From the NCBI GenBank assembly GCA_038503035.1, contig JAVSML010024246.1, forward strand, positions 457,258 through 521,257: a stretch of 64,000 nt of DNA, read 5' to 3'. The position numbers and the translations under genes were made by a program. A model generated the notes under the pieces. It had not been told where the DNA came from. It did not search any database and worked only from the letters and a program-made list of their open reading frames with translations. Numbering within the stretch: the first letter of the stretch is position 1; every line of letters starts with the position of its first letter. Positions 10,621 to 21,852 of the stretch are shown in pieces. Source of the DNA: Crocodylus rhombifer (lineage: Eukaryota; Chordata; Crocodylia; Crocodylidae).

Positions 10621-10924
10621 ACCCTGGGTGGGTACCCAGTGATGCATAGGTCTGGCCGGGTTTTTGCCATCCAGTCCAGGACCCCCCAAAATAGGTGTGA
10701 GCTATCTACCATCCTGTGCTGCCACTGATACCCACTCCAGGCAAGGAGTTGGAAAAGAATTCAACTCAACAACGCATCACAAAACTCAAAATACATGCAT
10801 AATACATAGGGTGACCATAAGTCCTGGATTGCTTGGGACAGTTCTTGATTTCAGAGGCCAGTCCCAGGCACAAGCATATAAATAGTGGTGGTATTATATT
10901 CCTTCCCCTTCTCTTCCACAGAGT

Positions 10925-11107
10925 CTAATTGGAGGGGACATGACTAGGACATGATTGTCCCCTGAAGTCTCTTCCAGCCCTCTGCCTTTGACTCCAGTAA
11001 TAGCATCCTCTTCCTGGCTCAGTTTCTTCATTGTCCCCTCCTCTCTCTGCTGCCAGCTTTATCAAAGTTTTTATCAAATGTTTGATATCCAGTTGTGACA
11101 TCTGAGG
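10925..11107 (-). pseudogene. Exon-like unit, MSQLDIKHL type
   Basis: A minus-strand frame related to the one at 8740-8859 begins MSQLDIKHLIKTLIKL and stays open to about 10925. The acceptor position reads TTTGATTTCAC instead of ...CAG, which would abolish splicing there. The charged tail (GGDNEETEPG) has no recognised domain. Confidence 0.3.
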
Positions 11108-11225
11108 TGAAATCAAAGAGAAAGGTTTGAAGAGAACTTCATTTTGCAGTCATTTGTAAATGGGCTTTTCCTAGAAAGACAATGAATGAAGACTCTTTAA
11201 GACTTGCATTTGGATCCATCATTTT

Positions 11226-12234
11226 AATCTCAGCTGAGCACCCAGAAAAATCAGGATTTTGCAACAAAACAATGTGGAAAGAAAAACAAGCGGATATTTT
11301 TTAAATTGAGAAACCCCAAAGAAGTGGGCACTTGCTATTTGGGGATGGTCTGCTGAAAAAGCAGGATTTACATGGGGCAGCTTGCAGGGCAGATGAATCT
11401 GATTAAGTGGATGAGGAGTGAAGGTCTGAGCCAGCTACTGTACATTTCCATTGTGTGGCTAGATGTGCACTTCAAGTGTTCACCTGCCCTGGCTGATTGG
11501 TATCAACTGAGAATGTGATTATACATGGCCTCCTTCTGGAGGCTTTGCATGATTCAAGACCACATGGGTTCTTAGTAAATAGCTCATTTTTAAAATGCAT
11601 ATTTTAATGCCACTGGAACCTTAGATTTTCTGTGAACCTTTTCCAAACACTTGTTGTTTGGGGGTTTTTTTTGCTTTCTTCCCACCCCCCTCCCTTTATT
11701 TTAAATAAAACTAGACAAGCAATTCAGGTATTTCAAGAGGAAGTGTGTCACCCACACACAACTCAAAATTCACAACTGGTTGAATTAGAAAAAAAAAAAT
11801 TCTGTGTGGCATTCCTGACAATACCTCTCCATTTTAACCACCATCTTCTTTCTTCTGTGGCACATGTAGATTTTAAAATAGTTATTGAATATGCCTTCTT
11901 AATTTTCTCTTCCTCCCTTTTCCCTTTTGGTTTTTCCAATCTATTTCCTTGCTCTTTATCTTCTTTGATTTTCATCTGAGGTGACAGTTCTCTTTTCTTC
12001 TGTGTCTAAGGATCATAACTGTGTCATGTTTTATCCAAAGGGGATAATCGTGTGTTTTACTATTTAAGGCAGGTATGAAAATGTTTCTCTTGCTTCCTTT
12101 ATTCCTGCCTGATACCTTTCCCCTTTATGCATAATGAGCTGAATCCTCTCTGCGCAGTACCCACACCATTCTGTTCCTGATTTATTCAATCCTACTCTGT
12201 TTTACTAACCAGCGGGAGGACTGCTTGCTGTGTG
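11226..12234. other. Inter-block spacer, no feature
   Basis: This is AT-rich DNA between two copies of the duplicated module. Open frames 11632-11979 plus and 11763-11975 minus overlap a low-complexity T- and C-rich stretch and look spurious. No repeat ends were seen. Confidence 0.35.
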
Positions 12235-12710
12235 CTGTGAGGACAGCAGCACAATAGTATTCTCCAGAGCTTCTTTGTCTGCTCCCAGTGACCGGGTCAG
12301 AATTGCTGCTTTTGCAAAGCCCCATGCTCTCACAATTGTGCTACATATGGATTTCTGGGGTTCAGTTTCCCAGTCAGGCCATAACCCAGTTTTCATGGTG
12401 GCACCATTTTGCATCCTGGAAATATCCTGTGGTGTCTGGTTGTTCCTACAAAGTGCTACTGGCACAAGTCTAGGCTGCTGATTTTTTATCTCACATGACC
12501 AACAGTACATTCCAGGATAGTCCTCAATGTCAGATGTAAACTACTTCCAGGTGTAGAAGTGTATGGCCCAGATTTGGCTATAACCATTGGACTCTCGGAA
12601 TGAGTCCAGATAAAAGCTTGGCCTCACTGTATTAAATGTGAGTTTTGATATTAACTTAATTGTACCAGAATGTTGCCTGCAGGATATAACCATTTTCATG
12701 GCAAGACCAA
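12235..12710. repeat. Duplicated block, copy 2
   Basis: This is the partner of 3790-4280, about 8.4 kb away in direct orientation, with the same order of shared segments (see that entry). It joins block 1 of the cluster directly at about 12712, without the 1.1-kb segment present in the first copy. It extends the duplicated region upstream of the exon-like units. Confidence 0.8.
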
Positions 12711-12839
12711 GATATGCTGCATTTCTTTACCGACAGGGTTAACTTGAAAAAGGTTAGTGAAAAAAATAAATGGCCCGTTGCATTTGGTAGTGAGGAGAGC
12801 TGCACCCTGACTGGTGCTGCCACATCTGGTCTTTTCTTT

Positions 12840-13001
12840 CTAGTAATCAAATGGCCCCTTTGACTTAAAGAGCAGTTCCCATTGAATTGGGCTCCTCCTC
12901 ATCTGTGTCCTCATCCTCCTCCTTGTACTTGTTCATGTCCTGCTCGTTCTCCAGCTCATTCAGAAATTAATGAAATAAAGGACAGAACTCAAGTTTGAGG
13001 G
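12840..13001 (-). pseudogene. Broken copy of the acidic exon
   Basis: The minus-strand acceptor GTCTTTGATCTCAG before 13001 is kept. The core frame encodes FLNELENEQDMNKYKEEDED, matching LENEQDKDKSEDED in the 5495-5648 copy. Small deletions and an in-frame TGA near the start, plus a TAA just before the FLNEL frame, make it non-functional. The shared acidic core is the best protein-level evidence that the module once coded. Confidence 0.45.
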
Positions 13002-13321
13002 CTGAGATCAAAGACAAATCTTTTGAAGACAACTTCATTTTCGAGTCATTTGTAAATGAGCGTGTCCTACATACAGTTCACTCATTCATCAGTGAGACAA
13101 ACAACCACATGCTGCTGCGATTTGCAAAAAAAAAAAAAAAAATCAAACCTAAAAGTTGTGTTAGCTTCTTGGAAAACAGCCTGCCTTGTGTGGGCAGGAA
13201 GACTGAAGTGCCAGGTGAATGGCCATCTGCCACCACTGTCACTTGCTACATTCATCTTTTGTGAGGAGGAAATAAGCTCTAAAGTATTGTGGGGTATCTC
13301 AGGAATCAGGCAGGGTCATAC

Positions 13322-13569
13322 CTGATCTGGCTCCTCCAGGTTCTTTCCTGTGGTCTCCCCTGGGCTTTCTGGTGGGCTGGTCCTGCTGGCATATGGAGCC
13401 TCCATATGGGAGCTGGGGGAAGTTAATGTCTATGTTAAAGGGCCCATGTGGGAAAGGACCAGCCCATACCTTGCCAGGGCCCCCTAGAAGCTGTTCCACA
13501 CTAACCTCTGGCCTTCTTCCCATGGGTCCAGCTGACAGGGAGCCCACATTGACCCCTGTCTGACTCCTG
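13322..13569 (-). CDS. Exon-like unit E3, copy 3 (open)
   Basis: On the minus strand a strong acceptor, CTGTGTGCCCTTGCAG, leads into a frame that is open across the whole unit to donor CCAGATCAG/GTATGACC at 13322. It contains SQTGVNVGSLSAGPMG and VEQLLGGPGKVW. Near the end this copy is shifted by one base relative to copy 1, so the last ~40 codons are read in another frame (GPFNIDINFPQLPYGG instead of a frame ending TLEELGQ). Either the shift is a lesion, or copy 1 is the altered one. Product unknown. Confidence 0.35.
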
Positions 13570-13738
13570 CTGCAAGGGCACACAGGACAGGAGGGGTCTG
13601 AAAGTGATTTCCCCCTCCCTCGACCTCCACAGCTTGTGCAGAGGGCTCTAAGATCCTCTATGCTGACCCCACGCCACCTCCCCACCTCACTCCTGGGAGA
13701 GGCGGTTTCCCATATTCCCATCACTCCAGAGCACTCAC

Positions 13739-14542
13739 CTGAGGAGCTGCTGAATTTCCTTAGTCTCCCTGGCCTGCGGGTGGACGGCATTCTCATTCTT
13801 CCAGAAGCGCCAGAGCCACCTGGCTGGAGGGCCCACCTTGGTGTCCTGCTGCTTTCCCCTCCTTGCACCCCATGGTCACCGGTTCTTGTTTTGTTTGGGA
13901 GGCAGCAGCTTCCCATCAAGAAGGCTTTCTTGGATCTTCAATTTCCTCCCCAGGAACCAGGGGCCTTTCTAGAAGCACAGGCAAGCAGGATTGCCCATCC
14001 TGAGGATCTTTTTTGGACCTCTGACAGAGGCCTCCTCCTTCCCACAGGACCAGTCTTTTTCCTCTCTTCCAAAAGGAGGAGTGCATTTCCACAGGTGCCT
14101 GGATATTTCTTTCAGGAGCAGCCTGGGGCCTGCTGTACTCGGCTCCCTGAGTGTAGGGCTTTGGGGCACCAGTCGCCCCTGGGGCTGCTTTGTCCTCTGC
14201 TTCCCCAGCCCCAGTCCCCAGGTTTTGCTCACTGCCTTCTGGGATAACAGGGGCCTTTCCACAGACACGGGCAGCAGGATTGTCTGTCCTGGGGATCTTT
14301 TCTGGACCTCTGGCTGGGGGCACCTCCTCCGTGCTGGACCAGGCTCTTTACTCTCCTCCAAAAGGGAGCGCATTTCCGCAGGTGCCAGGATGTTTAACTG
14401 GGGGGAAGCCTGGGGGTTGCTGCACTCAGCATCCTGAGTACAGGGCTGTGGGGCACCAGTCTCCCCTGGAGATGATTTGCTGTCTGCCCTGGGTGGGTTG
14501 GATTGGGTTTCCCCAGCCCCAGTCCTAAAGTCTTGCTCCATC
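13739..14542 (-). pseudogene. Repetitive exon-like unit E2, copy 3
   Basis: The minus-strand acceptor GTCTCTTGTCTCTTCCAG is near-consensus and exon sequence starts at 14542 with an ATG two bases in. The frame begins MEQDFRTGAGETQSNPP and includes CPQPEVQKRSPGQ. The unit holds two tandem ~291-bp repeats (about 14240-14530 and 13950-14235). The second is shifted in frame, so SEQNLGTGAGEAEDKAA continues the pattern only in a neighbouring frame, and the first frame ends with TAG near 13969. A donor CTCCTCAG/GTGAGT lies at 13739. The predicted product would be Pro-, Glu- and Lys-rich without a recognised domain. Confidence 0.45.
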
Positions 14543-15090
14543 CTGGAAGAGACAAGAGACACCGTGAGTACATGCTTGTCTAGGAAGTGATCTATCTGCC
14601 TCATACCTGGCAGTGCCAGCACTAGCAATAGCTGAAGGAGGGGAAGGGGCTTCCTCTGGTCCAGCCCCTAGAGCCCACTCCTCCCCTGGAGTGACCAGGG
14701 CACCTGACTTACACTTGTGCAAGTACAAAATAGGTTATGCAAAGCCCTTCTCATAGGGGTATGAGATCGCAGGTGTCCCCCCCCACCACTTATCCAGATA
14801 ACTCTGCTGCTACATGGAGCAGCTCTGCTCTGAGCAGGGAGGCAGTGCCTGCCACTGACCAGCTGGCTCTACTGCTGCCTAAAGTGGTTCCACTTTGAGT
14901 GGTTTGATTAGGGAGGCAGTGCCCATCCCTCCTAAGAGCAGCTGGTGGTGTGTCCATTCTGCTGTGCCCCAGCATCCCCACTCATCCTAAAACTGGAGGG
15001 TTCACTGCCTCCTGGGATACTGGAGGACTTTGATTTGGGCCCTCCCTGGAGTGCAGTGTAGGAGATGAATGTCCTGTCTGGGCTTCTCAC

Positions 15091-15373
15091 CAGGTGCCAG
15101 AGATTCATCCATCTCCTGCACCACTGGCTTCTGCTTGCTTAGAGCCAGTGCCCCAAGATGGACAAGCTCATTCTTTCCCTTCCTTTCCCGCTCTGCTGCG
15201 CTCAGACTTTCTTTCATGCAACAGCCTACCTGTGATGACTTAAGGTCTTACTGGGTTTGTTTGAAACCCACCCCCTTCACTTCCTGGATAAGCTGGAAAA
15301 GGCTTTGTTGAAAATCCTCTCCTTGCTCCTGCCTAAGTACAGGGAAATATTCTGTAGCTGTCTGCCCCAGATC
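15091..15373 (-). pseudogene. Exon-like unit E1 with one in-frame stop
   Basis: The minus strand reads DLGQTATEYFPVLRQEQG and then SLFQLIQEVKGVGFKQTQ, hits a TAA at 15250-15248, and continues in the same frame with DLKSSQVGCCMKESLS and ALALSKQKPVVQEMDESLAP. It ends at a good donor, GCACCTG/GTGAGAAG (exon edge 15091). About 93 codons in one frame with a single stop look like a damaged coding exon. The unit lies upstream of E2, so it would be the most 5' piece of the module seen here. The protein family is not recognised. Confidence 0.4.
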
Positions 15374-15459
15374 CCACCCTTAAAGAGATGAGTTGGACCC
15401 TTTCTCCATGTCACCATTTTCTGAAAGTGGATCCATTTTGATCCCCTTCTCTCTTTCAT

Positions 15460-16044
15460 TCTCCGTGGTGTGAACTATTGCCCTTTCACAGCCGCCTTCT
15501 TCAAACTGAGCTCTGGATAGAAAGGTGCCCAAAGGTGGCAAAGCCCTGGATAATACCCCATCCCTCTGCTCCCCAGTGTGAGGAAATTCCTGCCCACACC
15601 CATGTTTAGTGGCACTTCCTCAAAGGTTTAGAAAATGGTGAGAAAAGCCTGTTAAGTCCCTGCGAGGGGCAGAAGGGGTTGTACCTGGATGGCTGCTGCA
15701 GAGAGGAATGAAGTAGCAGCAGAAAAAGAAGTTACCTGACGTACACACAAGTGCAACTGGTCGCTCTGGAGTCTGGAGAGAAATGGTGTGTATCTGCCCA
15801 TGGACACTGTGTGCTTCTGAACTGTGCCATAGCAACGGCAGGCTGCCTGTGATGTCACAGCCCCCTGGTGATGCGGACAGTGACAAAGTCATGTTCACAG
15901 CAACATGGACTATGCTCTTCTGGTCCCAGAGCAGTTGGGAGTGGGGAAGGGGTGAGGTGGAAATGGGGATGAAGTGGGGTGAAGGAATGAGGTCCTAGAG
16001 GGAGCAAGTGTTCCTAAGAAGTGAGTTTCTCCGGGGCAGTGTGG
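15460..16044. other. No recognised feature
   Basis: No transposon or coding similarity was recognised between the E1-like unit and the CR1 fragment. The G-rich stretch near 15940-15990 yields spurious open frames only. Its right end is the abrupt 3' edge of the CR1 fragment. Confidence 0.35.
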
Positions 16045-17688
16045 AGTTACCTTATCGTAGAAGGAAATGAGGTTGGTCAGGCATGACATGCCCATGATGA
16101 AGCCATGTTGGCTATCCTTCAGAATACTGCCTTCTGCTAGCCTGTTAGTAATAGATTCTTTGATAATTTTTTTCCAGGATTTTACTAGGGATTGAGGTCA
16201 AACTGACTGGCCTGTAATTCCCCAGGTCCTCCTTTCTACCTTTCTTGAAGATAGGCACCACATTGGCCCTCTTCCAATCTTCTGGGGCCTCTCCCAAGTT
16301 CCACAAGTCTTCAAATAACTTTGCCGTATGTCATGCAGTGATGTCAACCAGTTCTTTTAGCAGTCTTGGGTGTAGTTCATCTGGTCCTGCTGACTTGTTG
16401 AGATTTAACCTCTCTAGGTGCTCCTCCGCAAGATCTTCACCAACTGTAGGAGGGTGATCACCTCACCTTGATTGTCCTGTATCCTGTCAAGCAGCCTCAC
16501 ACCCTTGGACTGGTGGAATACCAACATGAAGTATTCATTCAGGTGTTTGGTTTTGTCCTGAGTGTCGGTTATCAGTCATCCCGTTTTGTTCATCGGGGCC
16601 CTATGCTTCCCTTATTTTTTTTCTCTGACTTCCTACATATCTAAAGAAAGACTTTCTATTGTCCTTGATTTTGGTTGCCAATTTGTATTTGGTTTGTGCC
16701 TTTGCTATCCTAATCCACTCCCTACTGATGTGTGCTATTGCTGAGTATTTGTCTTTGGTGGTTATTGCTGACTTCCATCCCTTATAAGCTTCTCTTTTTA
16801 ATTTCAGGAGGTCCATGACTTCCATATTGAGCCAAGAGGGTCTCCCAGCCCTTTTGCTGCCATTCTTATGGAAGGGAATGGACTTCCTTTGTTCTCCTAG
16901 GATCGCTTCCTTGGGAAACAACCACTTTTCTTGTACTTCCTTCCTCATCGGACCATGGTCACATAGAGCCTTGCCAAACAATCTCCTAAGCTTGTGGAAG
17001 TAATTTTTCCTAAAAACAAGGATTTCTACCTTACTGTCTGATTTCCCTGACTTACGGTGAATGGAGAAAGCAATCATCTCATGGTCACTGTCACCGAGCT
17101 TCCCTCAGGTTGCTCACTAGTTCTTCCCCATTGGCCAGAACCAGGTGTGCCTTACCCCTGGTCATCCCACAGACTTCTTGAGTTAGGTAGAACTCTTTCA
17201 TGCAAGTAAGGAATCTTTGTAAGCAATCAGATCTTGCCAAGTGCTCATCCCATGAAATGTCTGGGTAGTTGAAGTCACCCATGATAACCATGCTCCAAGA
17301 GCGTACAGCCTCTGCCAGTTCTCTAGAGAATTCCTGGTTGAGCTCTTCCTGTTGGTTTGGAGGTCTGTAATAAACTCCTATAGTCAAATGCCCTTTCCTG
17401 TGCTCTCCCCACATCTTGACCCAGAGGGTCTCTAGTTGCCCTTTGTTGCCAACCTTCCCTTCTAGAGAGGTGTAATGTTCCTTCAGGTAGAAAGCAACTC
17501 CTCCACCCTTTTTTCCAACATGATCCCTACTATGCAGGGTGTATCGACCTATACCTGTGGTCCAATCATAGGTGAAGTCCCACCAGGCCTCCGTAATCTC
17601 TGTAAGATTATATGCCTCCCCTACACCCTGTCCACTTGCCAGCCATGTAGATCTTTGTGCCGCCACACTAATTCAGAGATATGATTAA
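16045..17688 (-). mobile_element. CR1 LINE fragment, 3' part missing
   Basis: The minus strand encodes the CR1 ORF2 endonuclease (AWWDFTYDW, then MGDFNYPDISWDEH and a GDSDHEM motif near 17060-17100) and the start of the reverse transcriptase. The last match is CLTNLISFYDKV just above 16050, before the catalytic YADD region. Frameshifts separate 17666-17091 from 17077-16601. CR1 copies usually keep the 3' end and lose the 5' end. Here the 3' half is gone, which points to a later deletion or rearrangement rather than normal truncated insertion. Confidence 0.85.
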
Positions 17689-18355
17689 TGTGTGGCCCTG
17701 AAGGGCATCCGCCTCCTCAGCTGTGGGTGACACGTAGGCTTAGGCAATCAGCCTGACCACCCCGATCCCTATGCTAACCCTGAGGCTGAAAATGCTGGCT
17801 TCAGGACTGGGGTATATAAAGCTGGTCGATTCTCTTAAGGAGAATCATTGGCCTCAAGCCTCTGATGCCCTAGGGCTGGGGTTTGCAAGTTCCCAGCTGG
17901 GTACCAGCTTCTACCCTAGTCCTTCTACCGCGGGCCACGGTTATAAGGCCTGTTTGCGCCAGTGTGTCAGTTCTCAGTGTGCCTGGTATCTTGCCAGCTG
18001 GCTTCCCCCCTCCACCTGGCTTCCAGTGGAGTTTTTAAATCTCCTGTGGTGGCAGCTTCAGCTGCCATCATCAGCTGGCCATCACCCAGCTTGATCAATA
18101 GTTGCTTGAGGAACTGGTGCAACCTGGCTCACGCAGCTCTTTCTCTGCCCTGGCCTGCCTAGAAGGTAATTTTTTTGTGGTGTTGAGGTCCCTGTTCCCC
18201 TCTTTGGGAGTGTTGGGGTCTGTCCCCAGTGCTTCCAACCCCCAAGGGTGTTCCCCACCACCATAGGACCTCTGGATTTGATTCAGTTTTCCCTGCACTA
18301 GCTTTCTCAACCTAACTCCCCAAATCTGTGTAAAGTTTCGGTATTAAGTTGGATG
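17689..18355 (+). mobile_element. LTR-like segment with TATA box
   Basis: Starting at the 5' edge of the CR1 fragment, a segment opening TGTGTGGCCC has GGGGTATATAAAGCTGG at about 17807-17823, a strong TATA-type core promoter. It also has pyrimidine-rich and GC-rich downstream sequence, as in an LTR. No convincing CA end or target duplication was found, so this is a candidate only. Confidence 0.35.
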
Positions 18356-18374
18356 GCAGCATGCATGTTATTGT

Positions 18375-19215
18375 AACAGAGCACAGGGTGCACTTTGTTA
18401 CTTGCAGGGGCCTCAGCAGCAGCAAGGCAGCCTAGAGCTGCTTGCAATCCCAATTAGGCACCACTGCCTGATTGAGAACAGGGCCTAGCTGTTTTTTATA
18501 AGAGTTGGTCCCTGAACAACAAGAGTGGCAGTTTGCCAGAGAGACGCCACTGGCTGAGCTGCTGCTCAGAACACCTTGGAGGTAAGGGAGGAACTATGGG
18601 GCCTTGTCCTGAGTACAACAGAAAACTGCACCCTGCTGGGGAAGATTGGCCTGGTGGGGCTGCCAGTGATGAGGCAGTCCCTGCAAATGCCAGGCCAGTC
18701 ACCTCTCCAGTGAAAGGTGAGTATGGGGCATCTTCTAACGCCAGCCCCACATCCCTGGTGGGTAGTGAGACCAAGCAGGGGAAGCTCAGACTCACTGTGA
18801 GTGCTGAGGCAGGCCCCAGGTCAGGTGGAGGGACCTGAGGCAGCGCCCAGACTCTCAGTTGTGTTCTGAGGCTGCACATAGGAGCTGGGTATGAGGCTCC
18901 AGAGGGGTGGGGCCCTGAGCCTTGGGGAGCTATGAGTGAAGCTCCAAAAGTAAGGGATAAGGGACTGTAGCCCAGCCAGAGCAAGGGGACAGGTCTTGGA
19001 GCCCAGATCCCAGTAGTATGGGTCTGAGGCCCAGAATGTGGGCTTGGAGCCTTGAGTCAAGGAGGGGTTGGTGCCCCATGAACAAGTGGGGCTTGGAGCC
19101 CTGTACTGGTATAAGCTGGGAGCCCTGAGGGGAATCAGGCTGGGAGCCCAAGTGAATGAGTGGCCAAGGGGAGCCAGGTTAGCAAGGGCTGAGTGGCCAC
19201 CAGGGGGCAATCCAA
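18375..19215 (+). mobile_element. LTR-like sequence, copy b
   Basis: The segment opens TGTAACAGAGCACAGGG and has a TATA-like TTTTTATAAGAG near 18491-18502. It then shares a run of ordered segments with 300-720 (GGAACTATGGGG, CCAGTGATGA, GAGTATGGGG). The right part, 18830-19200, consists of short degenerate units around GGAGCCC and TGAGGCC. The architecture (TATA, then a GC-rich variable-repeat zone) resembles the solo LTR at 59079, though the sequences are not the same family. The right end was not defined. Confidence 0.45.
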
Positions 19216-21840
19216 GCACCCTGGGACATGTGCTTAACTACAGTGCCCAAGAAACAAATATGTTTGCATGTAATCCTATGTAAAGAGATTGCACACAGAA
19301 AAGAAACAGTTTCCAGGGTTTCCTGTAGCTGGGAGAGATTTTTGAAAATCTCCTGATGCTGGATAAGTTTCCCATTTAGTCTTCTCACTTCCCAGAAAGC
19401 CCAGAACACTGAAACCCCCAAGAAGATCACATTAAACCATCTAAACTGAAACTAGATTATGCCTTCAAAACTCATCTGCCTTTTGCATGAGCAGAATGCT
19501 TAAGAGCTGGGCACTGCCATTCAATTTGTCTTCCACGTTAAAGGAACCTAAGAACTGGTCTCACCTCGCTTAGTCACTTGCCCTGAGCTATCCCACAACA
19601 CTTTACCAGCTCACTCACTGCGCAACCCCTCTTTCATGCCTATCTTAGAAATCCATAACTGAGGCATCACATTTGACTTGAATCTCTTTCCAGGTTCTCA
19701 CATCATACTGGCTTAGCTAAATTGGTTTCAAACGGGGGGAAACCACTCCCAGCCTCTGAGCCAGATGGCCTGTGGGACTCCTCATGGATCTAAACATTAG
19801 AGAGGGAACCAATGGCAATTAACTCTACCACTGCTCCCTCTGCCAATTTTCTAAGCCCTACAGGCCAGATGACCTGGTCCTGAGTACAGGAACAAGCTGG
19901 CACTTGCAGGGCTGCGGTTGGGGCAGTGGGCCTTATCCAGCACTTGTAGGGCTGGGGCAGCAGGACTGATTCTGTGTACATGGGGCTGGGGACATGGGTG
20001 TGATACAGCATGCTGGATTGGGCCCTGCCCCTACATGTACCCAGGGACTAACCCCACACTGCTCATTTGGCCACAGACTTTGGGTTGAGCACCACTGCTT
20101 TAAAGTTATACCTTTCTCATGTAGATGAAGCTGTTGATAATATGTGCCTAAGAATGGGAATGAATAGTAGATGGTCATATGTGGAGAGAAGGAGGGAGGA
20201 AGAAAACAGTAGATTTTGGGTATAAACTAGATAACCCACCATGGTGGTTCTAGATTATTTACTGATTTTTTTTTTTCTTTATAAAAGCAATGCATATTAT
20301 CATCTTTTTTTAAAAAAAGAAGAACCTAAGACCTTCCTTCTAATAAGCTTTTGAAAAATCTTAAATAATGTTGATTTAATAAACAAAAAATGTAACTGAA
20401 TTGAGTGTACACTTTTCATGATCTCCACTTCTATTCTTATCCCTTTTCAAGGTGGGTTTTCACTGAACTTAGTACTACAAGACTGGGACTCTTGACTCAG
20501 TCTTGCTGCAGAATTGGAGCCTAGGAAAAGGCAGTGTGGAAATTAGGACTGAGGTGAGTTGCTTTTTCTGCTAGTAATTTGTATCATGACATGCTGAACC
20601 AGCTCCCTAGTTCCATGTCTTCTCATACGCACATCTATATTTACAAGCCAGAAAGAGTTTGTTCAGGATTAAGTATATTTTCCAGTTCTAAAATGTTTGG
20701 CATTTGGTTAGAGAAAGAAACAATATAATATAATGGAAGTGGCCAGTCATACATCATGAATATTAAATAGATCAGTTAAATAGATAAAGAGCTCTCAGGC
20801 TACACTTAATTATCCAAGCTATTCAGCCCATGGAACAAATACAAATATGGTACTTTTTTCCATATATAGCAGAACATTCTTTTGTGTGATTTGTGCGCGT
20901 CTGTCTGTATAATTGTAAATATATAATATTTTCAAGGTGTTAGTCCTCTTTCCTTTTTTTGTCAGTGTAAGGTACTGATCCTGGAAAAACAGACACCTTT
21001 ATCACAGCAGAAAAATGTATTTCAACTAAAATTCTCTTGCATTAAAAACAACCCCCCCCACAACCAATTGCCACAATTCTCCCCACGACCACCCCCCAAG
21101 AAAACCCACAACAATACTGCACACCTTTTTACCATGTTTTTTAGTTACAGTTACCTGTTATAGTAATCAGGAATTATTTGGAAATTGAAAAATTCACAGT
21201 AATTCTCAAACATTACTGTATATATTTCATTGTAAGACAAGGGTTTTTTTCCCCCATCAGCATGGGGCGGAAATGCTCCTCAGCTTACATTTGCATACAA
21301 GAAAACCTCATTAAGTACATCGTTTATCATTAAATTGCTGCCAAAACAGCATGTGCTCAGTAATAGAGACCATCTATGAAGCTGGTCAAATGTGGCCAGC
21401 ACTGAATATGACTATAACATGTGGGCCATGTTGGGCAAACATACTGATGTAAGCCTGCCACGAGGCTAGATAATGGTCCAAAACCAGAAAAAGCTGACTT
21501 CTTTTATTAGTTGCACCCCAGCACCTGTTCTTTGTCTAATCTCTGACCCAAATTGGTTACATAGTGCTCCACCCATCTGCTGGGCCACTACTGAGAGCAC
21601 TGACTGTCCTGTTTCTGTTCCATCCACCAGCTCAATTAAGAGGGGGATCTGATGTCTAAGCACCACTATCCAAAATATGCACCCCATGGGGCAGACCTTT
21701 AGGCCTTGATTTAGGGGAGAAAATGAACCTGACTTTGTATATTAAGCCATGAAGGATATAGACCTAGAACTCAGTCAAATACCTGAAAAGCTGCTGCCAG
21801 TCTGGTCAGTTTTATGAGCTCCAGAGCCACACAGTTTCAG
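19216..21840. other. AT-rich spacer, no feature
   Basis: Several poly-T and poly-A runs (for example about 20268-20280 and 20306-20320) and C-rich runs near 21051-21095 occur. No open frame with a recognisable motif, no transposon end and no RNA gene was seen in this 2.6-kb stretch. Confidence 0.4.
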
Positions 21841-21852
21841 TGATACACACTG

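Larger units (their letters stand above)
5385..14542. repeat. Mosaic tandem duplication cluster
   Basis: Several blocks recur in direct orientation. Block 1 (AGGGTTTACCGTTAAAAA-like, then GCATTTGGAAGT and AGAGCTGCACACTGACTC) lies at about 5411-5510, 6043-6145, 9330-9425 and 12735-12835. Block 2 (GGCAGGAAGACTGAAGTGCC through GAGCTGCTGAATTT) lies at about 6280-6865, 9540-10150 and 13160-13760. Block 3 (GATCTTTTTTGGACCTCTGG through CTCCCTGAGTGCAG) lies at about 9080-9280, 10425-10620, 14000-14230 and 14290-14520. Block 4 (TTTGAAGACAACTTCATTTT) lies at about 5650-5740, 8865-8945, 11112-11225 and 13005-13085. The order suggests repeated unequal duplication of a gene-like unit whose exon-like parts are on the minus strand. 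Confidence 0.8.

Noticed and set aside
18496..19219. Long minus-strand frames of 130-160 codons
   Set aside because: They lie in GC-rich LTR-like DNA with short tandem units, carry no motif, and overlap frames on the other strand.
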